Source: JBHPGW01 sp042569785 (GTDB lineage Bacteria; Planctomycetota; Phycisphaerae; Sedimentisphaerales; Anaerobacaceae). From it: 64,000 nt of DNA. The stretch lies in assembly GCA_042569785.1 (NCBI GenBank), contig JBHPGW010000005.1, positions 10,626 to 74,625 of the forward strand, written 5' to 3'. The notes below the pieces were generated by a model. It was not told the origin of the DNA. It saw only the letters and a list, made by a program, of their open reading frames with translations, and made no database searches. Within the stretch, counting starts at the first letter, position 1; every line of letters begins with the position of its first letter. Shown here piece after piece: positions 42,336 through 52,170 of this stretch. The position numbers and the translations under genes were made by a program.

Positions 42336-43475
42336 TTAATCATATCTGGCGGCTAACTCTGTCATATCTTTTTTGCTCTTTTTGATTATTTCCACCTTAG
42401 CGATGCTTTGTTTTTTTCGTATAGTAACATCTTCAAAGACTTGCTTAAATTCTTTTTTGGCTTTTTGATATTCGGATTGGCTGCCTATGTCAAGCCAGTA
42501 TTCTCTCAAGGGAAATCCACGAACTGCGATATTTCTTTTTACTAACTCTTCGATCAGGTCTGTCATACTGTACTTTTGATTTTTTGGGATATATTTTGAA
42601 ATACAAGGATCCATAACATATATTCCAGCATTTACAAAAAACTTTTTCACTGGTTTTTCATTAATTCCTATAATTTTACAATCATTTATGCCAACAACTC
42701 CATATGGAACCTGGAAATCATATTTATACAAACTGGTAGTTAACTTATCGCCATGGTTTAGATGATAATTAATCAGATTTGCAAAGCTGACCTTTGTCAG
42801 TACGTCTCCATTAAGAATCAAACAAGGTTCCGCGATTTTTTCTATCAATGCGATTGGTCCTGCAGTGCCAAGCTTTATGGGCTCTTCTATATATTTGATA
42901 TTTAGACCAAAATTACTACCATCACCAAAATGTTCCTTTATTTGATCTCCTCGGTAGTTCAATGATATGTAAATATTTCTAAAGCCCTGGGATCGTAACC
43001 GCCTTACAGTAATTTCGAGCAGCGGTCGGCCATTGATATAAACCATCGGTTTCGGTGTTGACTTGGTGGTGGGCATGAGCCTTTTGCCCATTCCGCCTGC
43101 CAGGATTATCACAGGATTCGAATAAATCGTACCTGCCAATCTTGTCTTTTCTATCGTGACGATATGGCCGCCATCATCGAGAACAGGTATTATTTGTTTG
43201 GCGAAATGCTTCTTCTTTATTGCCAAGATTTCCTGCTCTGTTGAGTGGATGGATATTGTGATCGGTTTCTTGTTCATGAAATGCTCTATTGTTCGGTTCA
43301 TCAGCCCAATGTTTAAAAGGGCATCTCTAAGGTCAATATCATTAAAAACCCCAATGAGCCTTTCCTCGTCATCTATTATGAACAATATGCTAAGGCCACC
43401 ATCGTCCATTACTTCCAGCGCATCGACCAACATGCAGTTTTTTTTTACTGAAACATGTCTAAAGCAGCCACTCAT
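42336..43475 (-). CDS. CBS-domain nucleotidyltransferase (PtmE-like)
   Basis: A 379-residue protein: a CBS pair (about 1-115; LSILFIIDDEERLIGVFND) and then a nucleotidyltransferase domain with VIILAGGMGKRLMPTTKSTPKPM and LNGDVLTKV. The plan matches PtmE, which makes GDP-glucosamine derivatives for legionaminic acid in Campylobacter, so it may feed the LegB-type pathway 17 kb upstream in this cluster. The start ATG at 43475 has GGAG six to seven bases upstream; a longer frame begins with TTG at 43502. Confidence 0.82.
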   Translation of the reverse strand: MSGCFRHVSVKKNCMLVDALEVMDDGGLSILFIIDDEERLIGVFNDIDLRDALLNIGLMNRTIEHFMNKKPITISIHSTEQEILAIKKKHFAKQIIPVLDDGGHIVTIEKTRLAGTIYSNPVIILAGGMGKRLMPTTKSTPKPMVYINGRPLLEITVRRLRSQGFRNIYISLNYRGDQIKEHFGDGSNFGLNIKYIEEPIKLGTAGPIALIEKIAEPCLILNGDVLTKVSFANLINYHLNHGDKLTTSLYKYDFQVPYGVVGINDCKIIGINEKPVKKFFVNAGIYVMDPCISKYIPKNQKYSMTDLIEELVKRNIAVRGFPLREYWLDIGSQSEYQKAKKEFKQVFEDVTIRKKQSIAKVEIIKKSKKDMTELAARYD

Positions 43476-43576
43476 ATTGATCTCCGCGGTAAATGTATAC
43501 AAGCCATCTTGATTGCTATCACCTTATTTAGGGTTGTTGCCATATAATATTTATTCTGAACTAGTTCGGAAGTATA

Positions 43577-44209
43577 TCATAATGCTGTCATCCTAACAAC
43601 CTCAAAAGCTTCGGCCCATCGAACCGAACATTGAAGTCCGTATAAGCTATTGGTGGATTCGATGAAGCGTATCCAATCCTGCCCTCGTCTGGAAAATTCG
43701 CCCTCATACGCCTTAAGGGCCTTTATCTTTAATTCAAAAGTCCTGCTGATGTCCCTGTAATAAGCCGGATTGAACGCAATGGTCCCCTTGTACCAATTGC
43801 TTTGATATGTCAAAATACTCGGTACATGCCTGCAAGCTGCAATAGTTGCTCTTGCGACATTGCAGTGATCCAAATGAGCATCCCCACCCCAATGGGAATA
43901 TACCAAATCAGGCTCAAAGTTATCTATTATTTTCCTGATCCCAAGAACAAGAGATTCGTCAAAGGTAACGTCGTTTGTTTTGAAGCCAAGAGTAGTGGTT
44001 TTTTCCACTCCAAGAATTGTTGCGGCAACTTCGTTTTCCTCTTTGGCTTTACTCGATGAGCGGACTTCTTGGCCGTCACTGCCGCAAAAACCTGATTCGC
44101 TGACAATGACCGTATGCACCGAGTCATTATTTTGCGAATGTACCAAGAGAGAACCGCCACAGCCGGTTTCGATGTCATCATGATGAGCACCTATAGCGAG
44201 AACTTTCAT
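43577..44209 (-). CDS. PIG-L family deacetylase
   Basis: A 210-residue LmbE/PIG-L protein: GAHHDDIETGCGGSL at the N-terminus gives the zinc His and Asp pair (AHxDD), and HWGGDAHLDHCNVA supplies the second His group. These zinc enzymes remove N-acetyl groups from GlcNAc-type sugars. Beside the PtmE-like gene it may prepare an amino sugar for the nonulosonic-acid branch. Confidence 0.87.
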   Translation of the reverse strand: MKVLAIGAHHDDIETGCGGSLLVHSQNNDSVHTVIVSESGFCGSDGQEVRSSSKAKEENEVAATILGVEKTTTLGFKTNDVTFDESLVLGIRKIIDNFEPDLVYSHWGGDAHLDHCNVARATIAACRHVPSILTYQSNWYKGTIAFNPAYYRDISRTFELKIKALKAYEGEFSRRGQDWIRFIESTNSLYGLQCSVRWAEAFEVVRMTAL

Positions 44210-44279
44210 AATAAAATACCTTTATCAATTATAAAATCAGTAATATTCCATATAATGTTATTCGTCACAACGACTGAAT

Positions 44280-45950
44280 TTACCAAGATTCAGGTATTTT
44301 ATCCTTCATGATGCAGTCGCACAAGTGGTCTAAATAATAATTTTTCCCGGGCAGAAGATCGTCTAAAGAATCGATATTGTATTTTTCAAAGTTTGCATTC
44401 GAATGAACCGTGTCAGTAATGTTAAAGGGGATGCATCTTTTTATAAAATAATAATAGCAGAAAAGCTCAAAATTGTCCTTGTCATGTATAGTATCACAAT
44501 TAACATTTTTCAATATTTGCTTATACTCTTCAACAGTAGACGGCTCATAACAGAAATTCAACCCGCTGTACTGGCTTTTTCCTACCACTGCTACCGGAAT
44601 ATCCTGAGATAACAGTTCCACGCCGAGTGTGCTGTTGAAAACAATGCCGATATCTATATATGGAAAGAGCTTATATGTATGAACTTTCATTTCAGGAGGT
44701 ATCGGAATAATGTTTTCAGGCAGGACAGGATACTGTTCATATACATAATCCAAGAGGCCTTTAGCTGAAGGATTGCCGAATTTTTCAACAAAATGGGGTT
44801 TTATATATAACACGCAGTTGGGGTCGTTTTTTATCAAGTCTATTGTTGACAGCACCCAGTCTATAGTATTTGCAAACAAAGACCCGGTTTTATTCAATCC
44901 TGCGTCCCAGAATAAATTGGAAAACAGGAATATGTTGTGTTTTTTTATGTTGATATTAAGTTTCTTTGCCAAATTCCCCTCGTCATCAAAACAATTATGA
45001 ATTTTATGGAAATCGTGGTTACATTTAAACCTTTCGTCAAGCCATTTTTGTAATTCATTTTTTTCTTCTTCATTTAATAATTTTTTTTCTCTTGTTCTTG
45101 CATAATTGTGGAATCGGTCATTTGAAAAATATGTGTCACTCTCATTTATCAAAAATGCCTTATAGTTATGCCCTGTCAGATTAAGTGTAATTTGCTTGCA
45201 CGAATCAATCTTCTCGAAATATCTGTAAAATGGGCCACCGATCGAGTAAACATACATTTGACCAAGCACAATATCTGGTTCATAAATTTGCTGTAGCCGC
45301 ATGGCAGTTTCCGTACATATCAGAGCCGTTTCTAAATGTTGCCTCCTTAGTATATTCAGTTCCTCTTGGGTCTGTGGTTCACCGCCTAAACAGTGCCTGG
45401 TTATCGATTCATCTACGATAAAAATCAACTCTACTCCATTGTAAAAATATGATTTCGGATAATTTGTCGCAATGTCACAAGCGAGTTCACCTAATTTTTT
45501 AATTCTGTCATCACTTACAAGCTCTCTTATTTCAACCGTTTCCATATCAAACAGGGGTATAAAGTCATTGCTGGTGAGCGAACATTCTCTGCAAACATTA
45601 GCTTTACAGCGTGCTTTGAGCAGGTTGGCCCGGTTGCGAATATTATGGCGTTCGCAGGCATTTAAAGTTCCGTTGCAATACAGAAAAATCACCCTGGCAC
45701 CTCTGAGTTCCAGTGCCTTGGCAACTATTAAAATCGTATACAGCGTATAGTGTTCTGTTTCGACCCAGGGGATTAATATGGTGGGCCCCGATGCATGAGT
45801 CTTTGGTTTAGAACTTAGAGCTAATTGTTTTCTTACGTTGCGGGCAACCTCATGAATATTTCTTTTTCTTCGAAGGTAATGATAATAAGGAATCAGATTG
45901 TCATTAGCGATTTCAACCTTCTTTATCGCATCTTTGATCTTACGAATCAT
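44280..45950 (-). CDS. capsule-polysaccharide-synthesis-like protein
   Basis: A 556-residue protein with a GT-B-like outline. It has TILIPWVETEHYTLYTILIVAKALELRG-type opening, LYIKPHFVEKFGNPSAKG, DIGIVFNSTLGVELLSQ and IPVAVVGKSQYSG, as in the KpsS/LipB capsule-synthesis-like families. Many acidic and aromatic residues follow. No membrane helix is clear. It is likely a transferase acting on a lipid-linked glycan; donor unknown. Confidence 0.6.
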   Translation of the reverse strand: MIRKIKDAIKKVEIANDNLIPYYHYLRRKRNIHEVARNVRKQLALSSKPKTHASGPTILIPWVETEHYTLYTILIVAKALELRGARVIFLYCNGTLNACERHNIRNRANLLKARCKANVCRECSLTSNDFIPLFDMETVEIRELVSDDRIKKLGELACDIATNYPKSYFYNGVELIFIVDESITRHCLGGEPQTQEELNILRRQHLETALICTETAMRLQQIYEPDIVLGQMYVYSIGGPFYRYFEKIDSCKQITLNLTGHNYKAFLINESDTYFSNDRFHNYARTREKKLLNEEEKNELQKWLDERFKCNHDFHKIHNCFDDEGNLAKKLNINIKKHNIFLFSNLFWDAGLNKTGSLFANTIDWVLSTIDLIKNDPNCVLYIKPHFVEKFGNPSAKGLLDYVYEQYPVLPENIIPIPPEMKVHTYKLFPYIDIGIVFNSTLGVELLSQDIPVAVVGKSQYSGLNFCYEPSTVEEYKQILKNVNCDTIHDKDNFELFCYYYFIKRCIPFNITDTVHSNANFEKYNIDSLDDLLPGKNYYLDHLCDCIMKDKIPESW

Positions 45951-45977
45951 TTTTGAGAGTCCGGTTATGATGGATAA

Positions 45978-46961
45978 CTATTTAATATTTATGTGGTCAT
46001 AATACTGGTAGCACGTTGAACATCTCGTTAGACTGCCATGCATATTATAGTCCAATAGTGTTCTTATAGACTTGAGCTTTTCGCTGTTATCCCATATATC
46101 TTTCAGGGAAGAGCTTTCTATATGGCCTACCGTAAGTTGGGCATCGTAATCACCGCAACAACAGCTTATCTTGCCATCCCAATCAACAGAAAGTTTTCTG
46201 TAAATTTCGCCGCAGGGTCGGTAATGTTTTATTAGAGTTTCCTTTTTTTGGAGGGCTTTTATTTTTTCTTTGGCTTGGGATGATTTGACCTTGTCTAAGG
46301 AAAACATAGATAAGTTGGTTTTTCCGATCCCGACAGAATCAACTATGTTGCTCCAGTAATTTGCAAACGAATCGATTTGTTCCTTAGTTTCATCTGTCAT
46401 TGTGCTTGATATATGGATATATGGCTTTTCTTTATTACCACGTACTTCGATCAGTTTTAAAATGTTTTCACTTAACCTGTCATAATCGGGATTATTACGC
46501 ATCTCCTGATATCGCTCTTTCGTTGCTCCTTGAAACGAAAATTTTATTGAATCAAGCTGCATATCCACCATCGAATCAATATCCGATTGTTTAAGAAGCA
46601 AGCCATTTGTAGTCACATGACATATCAGTCCCTTGGATTTAATATAAGAGCAAAAATCGATTATGTTTTTGTGCAAGAACGGCTCACCCCATCTAATTAG
46701 CCGAATGGCTGCATTATATTCACAGCATTCATCGATTACCTTTTTAAAATGTTCTTCGGAGAGATATCCTTTCTGTCGTGTCATGACTGACTGTCCACAG
46801 AAAGAACATTGAAGATTGCAATAATTGGTCAGTTCAATATCAACGAGCAATGGGAAAGAGAGGCCTTTTTCTTTGTAATCTGAGGCATTGACATATTCAT
46901 CGCAATCGTAAACATTACGAAAGACATTGTGGCGTTTTGAATTGGGATTATTAAAGTTCAT
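45978..46961 (-). CDS. radical SAM/SPASM protein
   Basis: A 327-residue protein with the radical SAM cluster motif CNLQCSFC, RWGEPFLHK for SAM binding and a C-terminal SPASM-type Cys group (a Cys after RP, then SCCCGD, then CSTCYQ) for auxiliary Fe-S clusters. It is the second of three radical SAM genes in a row (45978-49431). The substrate is unknown. Confidence 0.85.
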   Translation of the reverse strand: MNFNNPNSKRHNVFRNVYDCDEYVNASDYKEKGLSFPLLVDIELTNYCNLQCSFCGQSVMTRQKGYLSEEHFKKVIDECCEYNAAIRLIRWGEPFLHKNIIDFCSYIKSKGLICHVTTNGLLLKQSDIDSMVDMQLDSIKFSFQGATKERYQEMRNNPDYDRLSENILKLIEVRGNKEKPYIHISSTMTDETKEQIDSFANYWSNIVDSVGIGKTNLSMFSLDKVKSSQAKEKIKALQKKETLIKHYRPCGEIYRKLSVDWDGKISCCCGDYDAQLTVGHIESSSLKDIWDNSEKLKSIRTLLDYNMHGSLTRCSTCYQYYDHINIK

Positions 46962-46985
46962 ATAATTGTTATCTCAAATAGCAGA

Positions 46986-48005
46986 TTAAGTAAGGCCATA
47001 AGAGTTTATCATACATTTTTTACAGCCGGGTATTTTGTCTAAATCCCCTTGTTTGAGAGTCGACCGCAGATCTTTCATTTTATGTGAATTCCACATTTCA
47101 TAAATAGACGACTTAGACACATTGCCTATTTTGGGACCATACACCATTGAGCAGCAGGCGTGCACATCTCCATTGCCTCTGATATAAACACGTTCGAATG
47201 GTTGACTGCATTTTATATTCTCGATAGAACTTTTGCCCGCTCCCATCTTTTCCCAGGATCGTTCTTGGGTAAATTCATGAGGCTTATATCTTTGGATTGA
47301 TACATAATCAGCCACAGTTTTCCAGAAACCCACAAATTCTTTCAGTTCACTGTCATTTGCCGACAGGTGCACACAGCTGACTCGAACGATAGGGAATTGG
47401 GATTTCATTTTGTCTCGAAGTTTGATGAAATTAATGATATTCTCTTTTACTTTCTCGTAGCGGGCACCTATCCTGATGCTCTCGTAAGTTTTTGCAGTTG
47501 CTCCATCAAAACCTATTCGCAGCCTGGTTAAACCAGTCTCAATCAAATTTCTTGACGTTTCTTCGGTCAACAGAGTTGCGTTGGTATTTATCATGGTATC
47601 AACAAAGCCGGATTTATCTGCAATGTCAATCATATCTGCAATACGAGTATCAAGAAGTGGTTCACTCGTACCTCCAACGGTCAGAGAGGGGCAACTATAT
47701 TTAGAACCTTCAGCAATAATCTCCTTAAATTTATCTAAACCGAGCACTCCATCGTAACCATATTTAGTCTTGCCTGGAGCCGAATGGATGCACATAATAC
47801 ATTTCAGGTTGCACCTGAACATTGTCTCAAAAACAAGAAAAAGCGGAAAGTCAATATCCTTCTGCATAGTTGAGGCTTGAGCCCATCGCTTGCGATAAGC
47901 TTTGAATGCATCGCCTTTAAGCGACCCGATATAATCGTTAATATCTCCGTAGCGGCTATAGTCCTGAACTTTCGCTTCATCACTGGTTATTATTTTATCC
48001 ATCAT
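46986..48005 (-). CDS. radical SAM/SPASM protein
   Basis: A 339-residue protein with CNLKCIMC, VGGTSEPLLD for SAM and a SPASM-like C-terminus (KCSQPFERV, then HACCSMVYG and CKKCMI). It is similar in plan to the protein at 45978-46961 and the one at 51077-52126, so these are probably paralogues that act on related substrates. The start has two consecutive ATG codons (48005 and 48002). Confidence 0.85.
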   Translation of the reverse strand: MMDKIITSDEAKVQDYSRYGDINDYIGSLKGDAFKAYRKRWAQASTMQKDIDFPLFLVFETMFRCNLKCIMCIHSAPGKTKYGYDGVLGLDKFKEIIAEGSKYSCPSLTVGGTSEPLLDTRIADMIDIADKSGFVDTMINTNATLLTEETSRNLIETGLTRLRIGFDGATAKTYESIRIGARYEKVKENIINFIKLRDKMKSQFPIVRVSCVHLSANDSELKEFVGFWKTVADYVSIQRYKPHEFTQERSWEKMGAGKSSIENIKCSQPFERVYIRGNGDVHACCSMVYGPKIGNVSKSSIYEMWNSHKMKDLRSTLKQGDLDKIPGCKKCMINSYGLT

Positions 48006-48051
48006 TAAGCTGTCTCTATATTTAGGATTAGCTTCAAATTATTGGCTTAAC

Positions 48052-49431
48052 CTACCGCACACCTCTAAAGTCGTATTCGCCCTCAAACAGCAGCTTGTGC
48101 AATCCACCAATATGTGATTCAGCCTTTCTTTTATGATATTCACGTATCAATTCGCTGTTTGCATTGAAAAGCATTTTATAAGCTTCGTCATCTGATACGT
48201 TGCTGAAATTAACAGTTAACCTGTCTGAATTGACATGCTTTTTGTAAAAATCATCAGCATCCTTTATCAGGCCCTTCTCTATTGCATAGTCGTACAAAGG
48301 TGTACCCGGAAAAGGAGTCACTGGTTTTATCGTTCGATTCTGACAAAAAGTATCATACTGTTTCAATAATGTAAAGCTTTTTTCAAAAGACTCATGAGTA
48401 TCCCCGATATTGCCAAACAGTATATTAACACCAGGCTCAATACCTGCTTCTATTGTGATCTGCAGGCCTCTGTGGATTTGTTCTAAATCCAATTTTTTAT
48501 TCATCAGTCGCAGAACTTCTTCATCAGCGGATTCAATTCCATAATTTATGAATCGGCATCCAACTTCTTTTAATCTCTTCAGCATGGCTTTATTAACAAT
48601 ATTGAGCCGACCATTTAAATAAAATTCTATTTTAAAGTTGTTTTTTTCTATTCCGTCACATATTTCAAAAATCCGTTTCTCATTCACCATGCACAGCTCA
48701 TCCTGGAACTGAAAATAGTTTATGTTATAACGGTCCATCAACATGGCCATTTCTTCCATAACTTTATCAACGCTGCGTAGCCGAATGCTTTTTTCCATTC
48801 GATAGCAAAAGTTGCAGGTATAAGGGCATCCTCGACTTGAGAATATATTGCCGAATCTATCTGTAGGCTTACTTGGCTCGGCATGATTGCTTATGTAAGA
48901 TTCCATTGGAAAAAGGTCCCACGCCGGAAACGGTATGGTGTCAAGGTCCTGAACAGGCTCAGACTTTTCGTTCAAGTAGACAGAATCCTCAATTCGATAC
49001 CCAAAGCCCGGCACCTCGCTATAGGACTTCTTATTGGCAATAGCCTCAAGCAGGATCGGTAAGGTAAGCTCCGCTTCGCCCAAAGATACAAAATCCGCTT
49101 CTAACTTCCTTAGGAAATACTCCGGTTCAGGAGCAGGCCCATGTCCGCCAAGAATAATAGGCGGCCTGTCCTTAATTGTATTCAACGCCTCACAAACCCT
49201 TACTACTTGTTTATAAGAATAATACCCACAAATGAAACCTATCCCAATGGCATCAAAATGATTGTTCTTATAAAAATCAACCATCTCCTCAATAGTATAA
49301 TGGTACACTGCCATATTGTAAATGTGAATATCATGTCCTTTTTCTCTGAGAACAGCTGCCAGATAGGCCGGGCCCATCGGAAATGAATTTCGATTTTGAT
49401 GGTAATCGTGAATAATAAAAGACATCTTCAT
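48052..49431 (-). CDS. B12-binding-domain radical SAM protein
   Basis: A 459-residue protein: an N-terminal cobalamin-type domain (IIHDYHQNRN, GPAYLAAVLREKGH, LGGHGPAPEPEYF) and a radical SAM barrel with CPYTCNFC. Relatives (BchE/HpnP-type) methylate or oxidise lipids or sugars. It is the most proximal of three radical SAM genes in tandem. The upstream 127-residue gene ends 34 bp away. Confidence 0.85.
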   Translation of the reverse strand: MKMSFIIHDYHQNRNSFPMGPAYLAAVLREKGHDIHIYNMAVYHYTIEEMVDFYKNNHFDAIGIGFICGYYSYKQVVRVCEALNTIKDRPPIILGGHGPAPEPEYFLRKLEADFVSLGEAELTLPILLEAIANKKSYSEVPGFGYRIEDSVYLNEKSEPVQDLDTIPFPAWDLFPMESYISNHAEPSKPTDRFGNIFSSRGCPYTCNFCYRMEKSIRLRSVDKVMEEMAMLMDRYNINYFQFQDELCMVNEKRIFEICDGIEKNNFKIEFYLNGRLNIVNKAMLKRLKEVGCRFINYGIESADEEVLRLMNKKLDLEQIHRGLQITIEAGIEPGVNILFGNIGDTHESFEKSFTLLKQYDTFCQNRTIKPVTPFPGTPLYDYAIEKGLIKDADDFYKKHVNSDRLTVNFSNVSDDEAYKMLFNANSELIREYHKRKAESHIGGLHKLLFEGEYDFRGVR

Positions 49432-49465
49432 TTTATTTTCCTTCTTAAGTATTTGGTTGAAATAA

Positions 49466-49849
49466 TTACTGACCAGCTATCAAAATAGATGTACGCTCTA
49501 AGGCCGCCTCACCTGCCGCCTTGATAAAATCTTTCGCGGTATCAATATATTCACCTTCGGGAAAGACAGAAGCGTACCATTCGAATCCTATTTTACCAGC
49601 TGCTAAAATATCTAAAGGTATCTTAACCTGAAAAAGCTTCTCAGCAGCTTTGGAATCAGAATTACAAATCTCTTTATATTTTTCGCGATACATAGCGGTC
49701 AAAGGTTTAACAAAATCATCCATGAACGATTTAAGAAAATCTTTTCCACTCTGATCGGCTAAGAATTCATTTAGTTCATCTAAATAATATGCAGTAGGTC
49801 TTTCTGAACGCCACGCAGAACCTTCCACATGAAAATAAAGCTCATTCAC
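49466..49849 (-). CDS. hypothetical protein coupled to sulfotransferase
   Basis: A 127-residue protein with helical stretches (LDELNEFLADQSGKDF, AEKLFQVKIPLDILAAG) and no family I know. I choose the GTG at 49849: AAGGAG lies nine bases upstream, and the codon overlaps the sulfotransferase TGA as GTGA. An in-frame TTG at 49858 would abut the ribosome site. The coupling suggests a subunit or partner of the sulfotransferase. Confidence 0.6.
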   Translation of the reverse strand: MNELYFHVEGSAWRSERPTAYYLDELNEFLADQSGKDFLKSFMDDFVKPLTAMYREKYKEICNSDSKAAEKLFQVKIPLDILAAGKIGFEWYASVFPEGEYIDTAKDFIKAAGEAALERTSILIAGQ

Positions 49850-51066
49850 TGTAAACAACTCCTTTCTGATGCGTCACCTGTCGGGCTTTGGGCCGTTAAT
49901 GTATCGTGCACTTTTTCGCTGATAAAAAAAAGATTCTTGATCTCTGCGTTCAACAGATTTGTTTCATTAAGCAGATAGTCCCTTACCAGTTCAAGCTGGA
50001 TCTCGTGTTCATTTACAGTAAGGTTGTATTTCTTAAGCCAGTCGATTATTTCCTCTTCGTTCTCTTTAAAAGAAGCTATCTGCGAAAGCTTTGCTTTGCC
50101 TTTTATTGGCTTATAACCCAAATAAGACATCTCTGCTTCGCATAGATATTCGATCATTGCAGTTACATCGTCAGGCAGAAGCTCTTTCCACTTTTCAAGT
50201 GACTCTCTGGAAAAGCCGCTACCCGGAGCATAGCTGGTATTTTGTTTCCAGAGTTCACCGCTTCCGTTCACATATTTTTCAGGATGCATCAGGTTCTCAG
50301 AGAACTGAACACCTAAATGATCGCAGATCTTTTCAAACCACTCTCTTGGCGAGTTAACCAAATCTTCATATCTAACCATAAGATAATCAGGGTTATCCTT
50401 ATTCATAATAGAATAGGCCACGCTTTTTCGCCAGTGACGAATAAGAAAAAGCAATGGGTATTTGTCTCCATACTTTTGAAGGTTTCTGCCTGCGTTACGT
50501 GAAGCAATTATCGCCCTGGGATCTCGAATAGCGTGAACACATTTGAATTTTAATTTGTCGAGACTAAACAGCAGAGAAATAAATTCATCACACCATGCCT
50601 CGGTAAAGCCACTATAATCGACGTCATCACCACCATCACCGCCATAACTCATAGCCAAAATATCGATCAGATCACGCAGAACATCAACTGTCGAGCCAGG
50701 CTTTAGGCGGTCAACCAAAGGTATTATTTCAGGAGCGCGCTCACTGCCTGCTGTTTCCTGTTGCCAGATGGTAAGTTTTTTCAGTTCTTCGATATCAGCT
50801 TCGTTGAAACTAAGCCTTGAAAATTCCCTGGCAAAAAGTCGTTTAGAATCCGACGGCTCACAAAAGCCCGTTCCAATAGGCTGATTTGGATCAAAGCTAT
50901 TGCCCAAAACGTCCCTGCTAAATATATTTCTGCACAATTTAAAGAAAAAGAAGAAAGGTTCCTGCTGAACAGATATCCTGGGGTGCATATTCAACGCTCT
51001 CCCTATAAGCGTCTTACCTGAACGTATAGGGCCAAATATAATAATATTTTTTGGATTGCTGTTCAT
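49846..51066 (-). CDS. PAPS-dependent sulfotransferase
   Basis: A 406-residue sulfotransferase: the N-terminal IIIFGPIRSGKTLIGRAL loop binds the 5'-phosphosulfate, QQEPFF follows, and the 3'-phosphate site is VHAIRDPRAIIASRN. WFEKICDHLGV and YVNGSGELW come later. It moves sulfate from PAPS to a hydroxyl or amine. PAPS would come from the ATP-sulfurylase fusion and APS kinase upstream in the same direction, so the likely target is the cluster's glycan or its lipid carrier. Confidence 0.87.
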   Translation of the reverse strand: MNSNPKNIIIFGPIRSGKTLIGRALNMHPRISVQQEPFFFFFKLCRNIFSRDVLGNSFDPNQPIGTGFCEPSDSKRLFAREFSRLSFNEADIEELKKLTIWQQETAGSERAPEIIPLVDRLKPGSTVDVLRDLIDILAMSYGGDGGDDVDYSGFTEAWCDEFISLLFSLDKLKFKCVHAIRDPRAIIASRNAGRNLQKYGDKYPLLFLIRHWRKSVAYSIMNKDNPDYLMVRYEDLVNSPREWFEKICDHLGVQFSENLMHPEKYVNGSGELWKQNTSYAPGSGFSRESLEKWKELLPDDVTAMIEYLCEAEMSYLGYKPIKGKAKLSQIASFKENEEEIIDWLKKYNLTVNEHEIQLELVRDYLLNETNLLNAEIKNLFFISEKVHDTLTAQSPTGDASERSCLQ

Positions 51067-51076
51067 TTTGAATTAC

Positions 51077-52126
51077 TTAGATTTTTTCAGGAGCGTCTTT
51101 ATCCGCCAAGAAACCCGCATCCCAGTCTTCCCAGTCTTTTTGCAGTTGGCTTTCATAATCGACATCTGTTCTATAACTGCATCTTGAACAGGCAAAGTAG
51201 TCACCACTGCTACCTTGAAGGTGGGCTGATCGCAATTTTTCTATCTCCTCGCCTTTCCACACATCTACAATTTTCTGTTTGTTCACATCGCCAATATACA
51301 GCCTTTCTATACTGTTCGAACAGGGCTGGACTCGGCCGTCAGAGCCTATAAATAATCTTTCCCACGGGTATTGACAGAGATAATCTTCATGAAATTTAGT
51401 TTCTTCTGTTATCCTGTAATCTTTTACCGGGTTGCTAACGATCTTGTCAGCGATTTGGGTCATTTTATCAAAATATTCTTTCGGGTTTTGTGATATCGCA
51501 GGCCATAATCCTGTAACACGGATTTGCGGTCTTTTCTTGTTGGCCTTGTCCCTGATAGCTTTTAAAGTTGATATTTTTTTATAAACATCATCAAACTTTA
51601 GCGGAGCACGAATATTATCATATACTTCACCAACACCATCGACCGAAAAGGAAATATAATCAAGCCCACAATCAACCAGTTGTTTCGATAATTTATCGTC
51701 AAGTTTCAGCCCATTGGTAAGAAAAGACACATTCGGTATTTTCTTTTTGACCTTTATATACCGAACAAACTCGCCAAACTCCGGATGCGTCAACGACTCG
51801 CCACGCCAACTTAAGCGGGCAGAAAACAAATGATACTCCGAACACTCATCAACTATCTTTTTGAATAGCTCAAAGTCCATATGCCCGTATTCTGAAGTAT
51901 CTGCGTGACGCCTCGGACACATCGGACACGCCAAATCACACACAGATGATACCTCTATATCAACATGCAAAGGAAATTCCGCAACTTTGCCCATACGAGG
52001 ATAGTAATACCACTGATGGCGATTATGTAAATACTTAAGTAGATTCCCCTGCTTTTCTATAAAACCCCACGTCCTGTCTGACGAGTCTATCTCTTTTTGA
52101 AACCAGTTTATTTTGACTTCTCTCAT
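51077..52126 (-). CDS. radical SAM/SPASM protein
   Basis: A 349-residue protein with CDLACPMC as the cluster site, LSWRGESLTHPEF and SVDGVGEVYDNIRAP in the barrel, and a SPASM-type tail (QPCSNSIE, then FACSRCSY). It begins 45 bp after the PseG-like gene and stops 10 bp before the sulfotransferase start. Modification of a nonulosonic or sulfated sugar is a guess from position. Confidence 0.85.
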   Translation of the reverse strand: MREVKINWFQKEIDSSDRTWGFIEKQGNLLKYLHNRHQWYYYPRMGKVAEFPLHVDIEVSSVCDLACPMCPRRHADTSEYGHMDFELFKKIVDECSEYHLFSARLSWRGESLTHPEFGEFVRYIKVKKKIPNVSFLTNGLKLDDKLSKQLVDCGLDYISFSVDGVGEVYDNIRAPLKFDDVYKKISTLKAIRDKANKKRPQIRVTGLWPAISQNPKEYFDKMTQIADKIVSNPVKDYRITEETKFHEDYLCQYPWERLFIGSDGRVQPCSNSIERLYIGDVNKQKIVDVWKGEEIEKLRSAHLQGSSGDYFACSRCSYRTDVDYESQLQKDWEDWDAGFLADKDAPEKI

Positions 52127-52170
52127 TCAACACCTAAAAACAAATATTGACACAAATTTTCTTTCTTACC

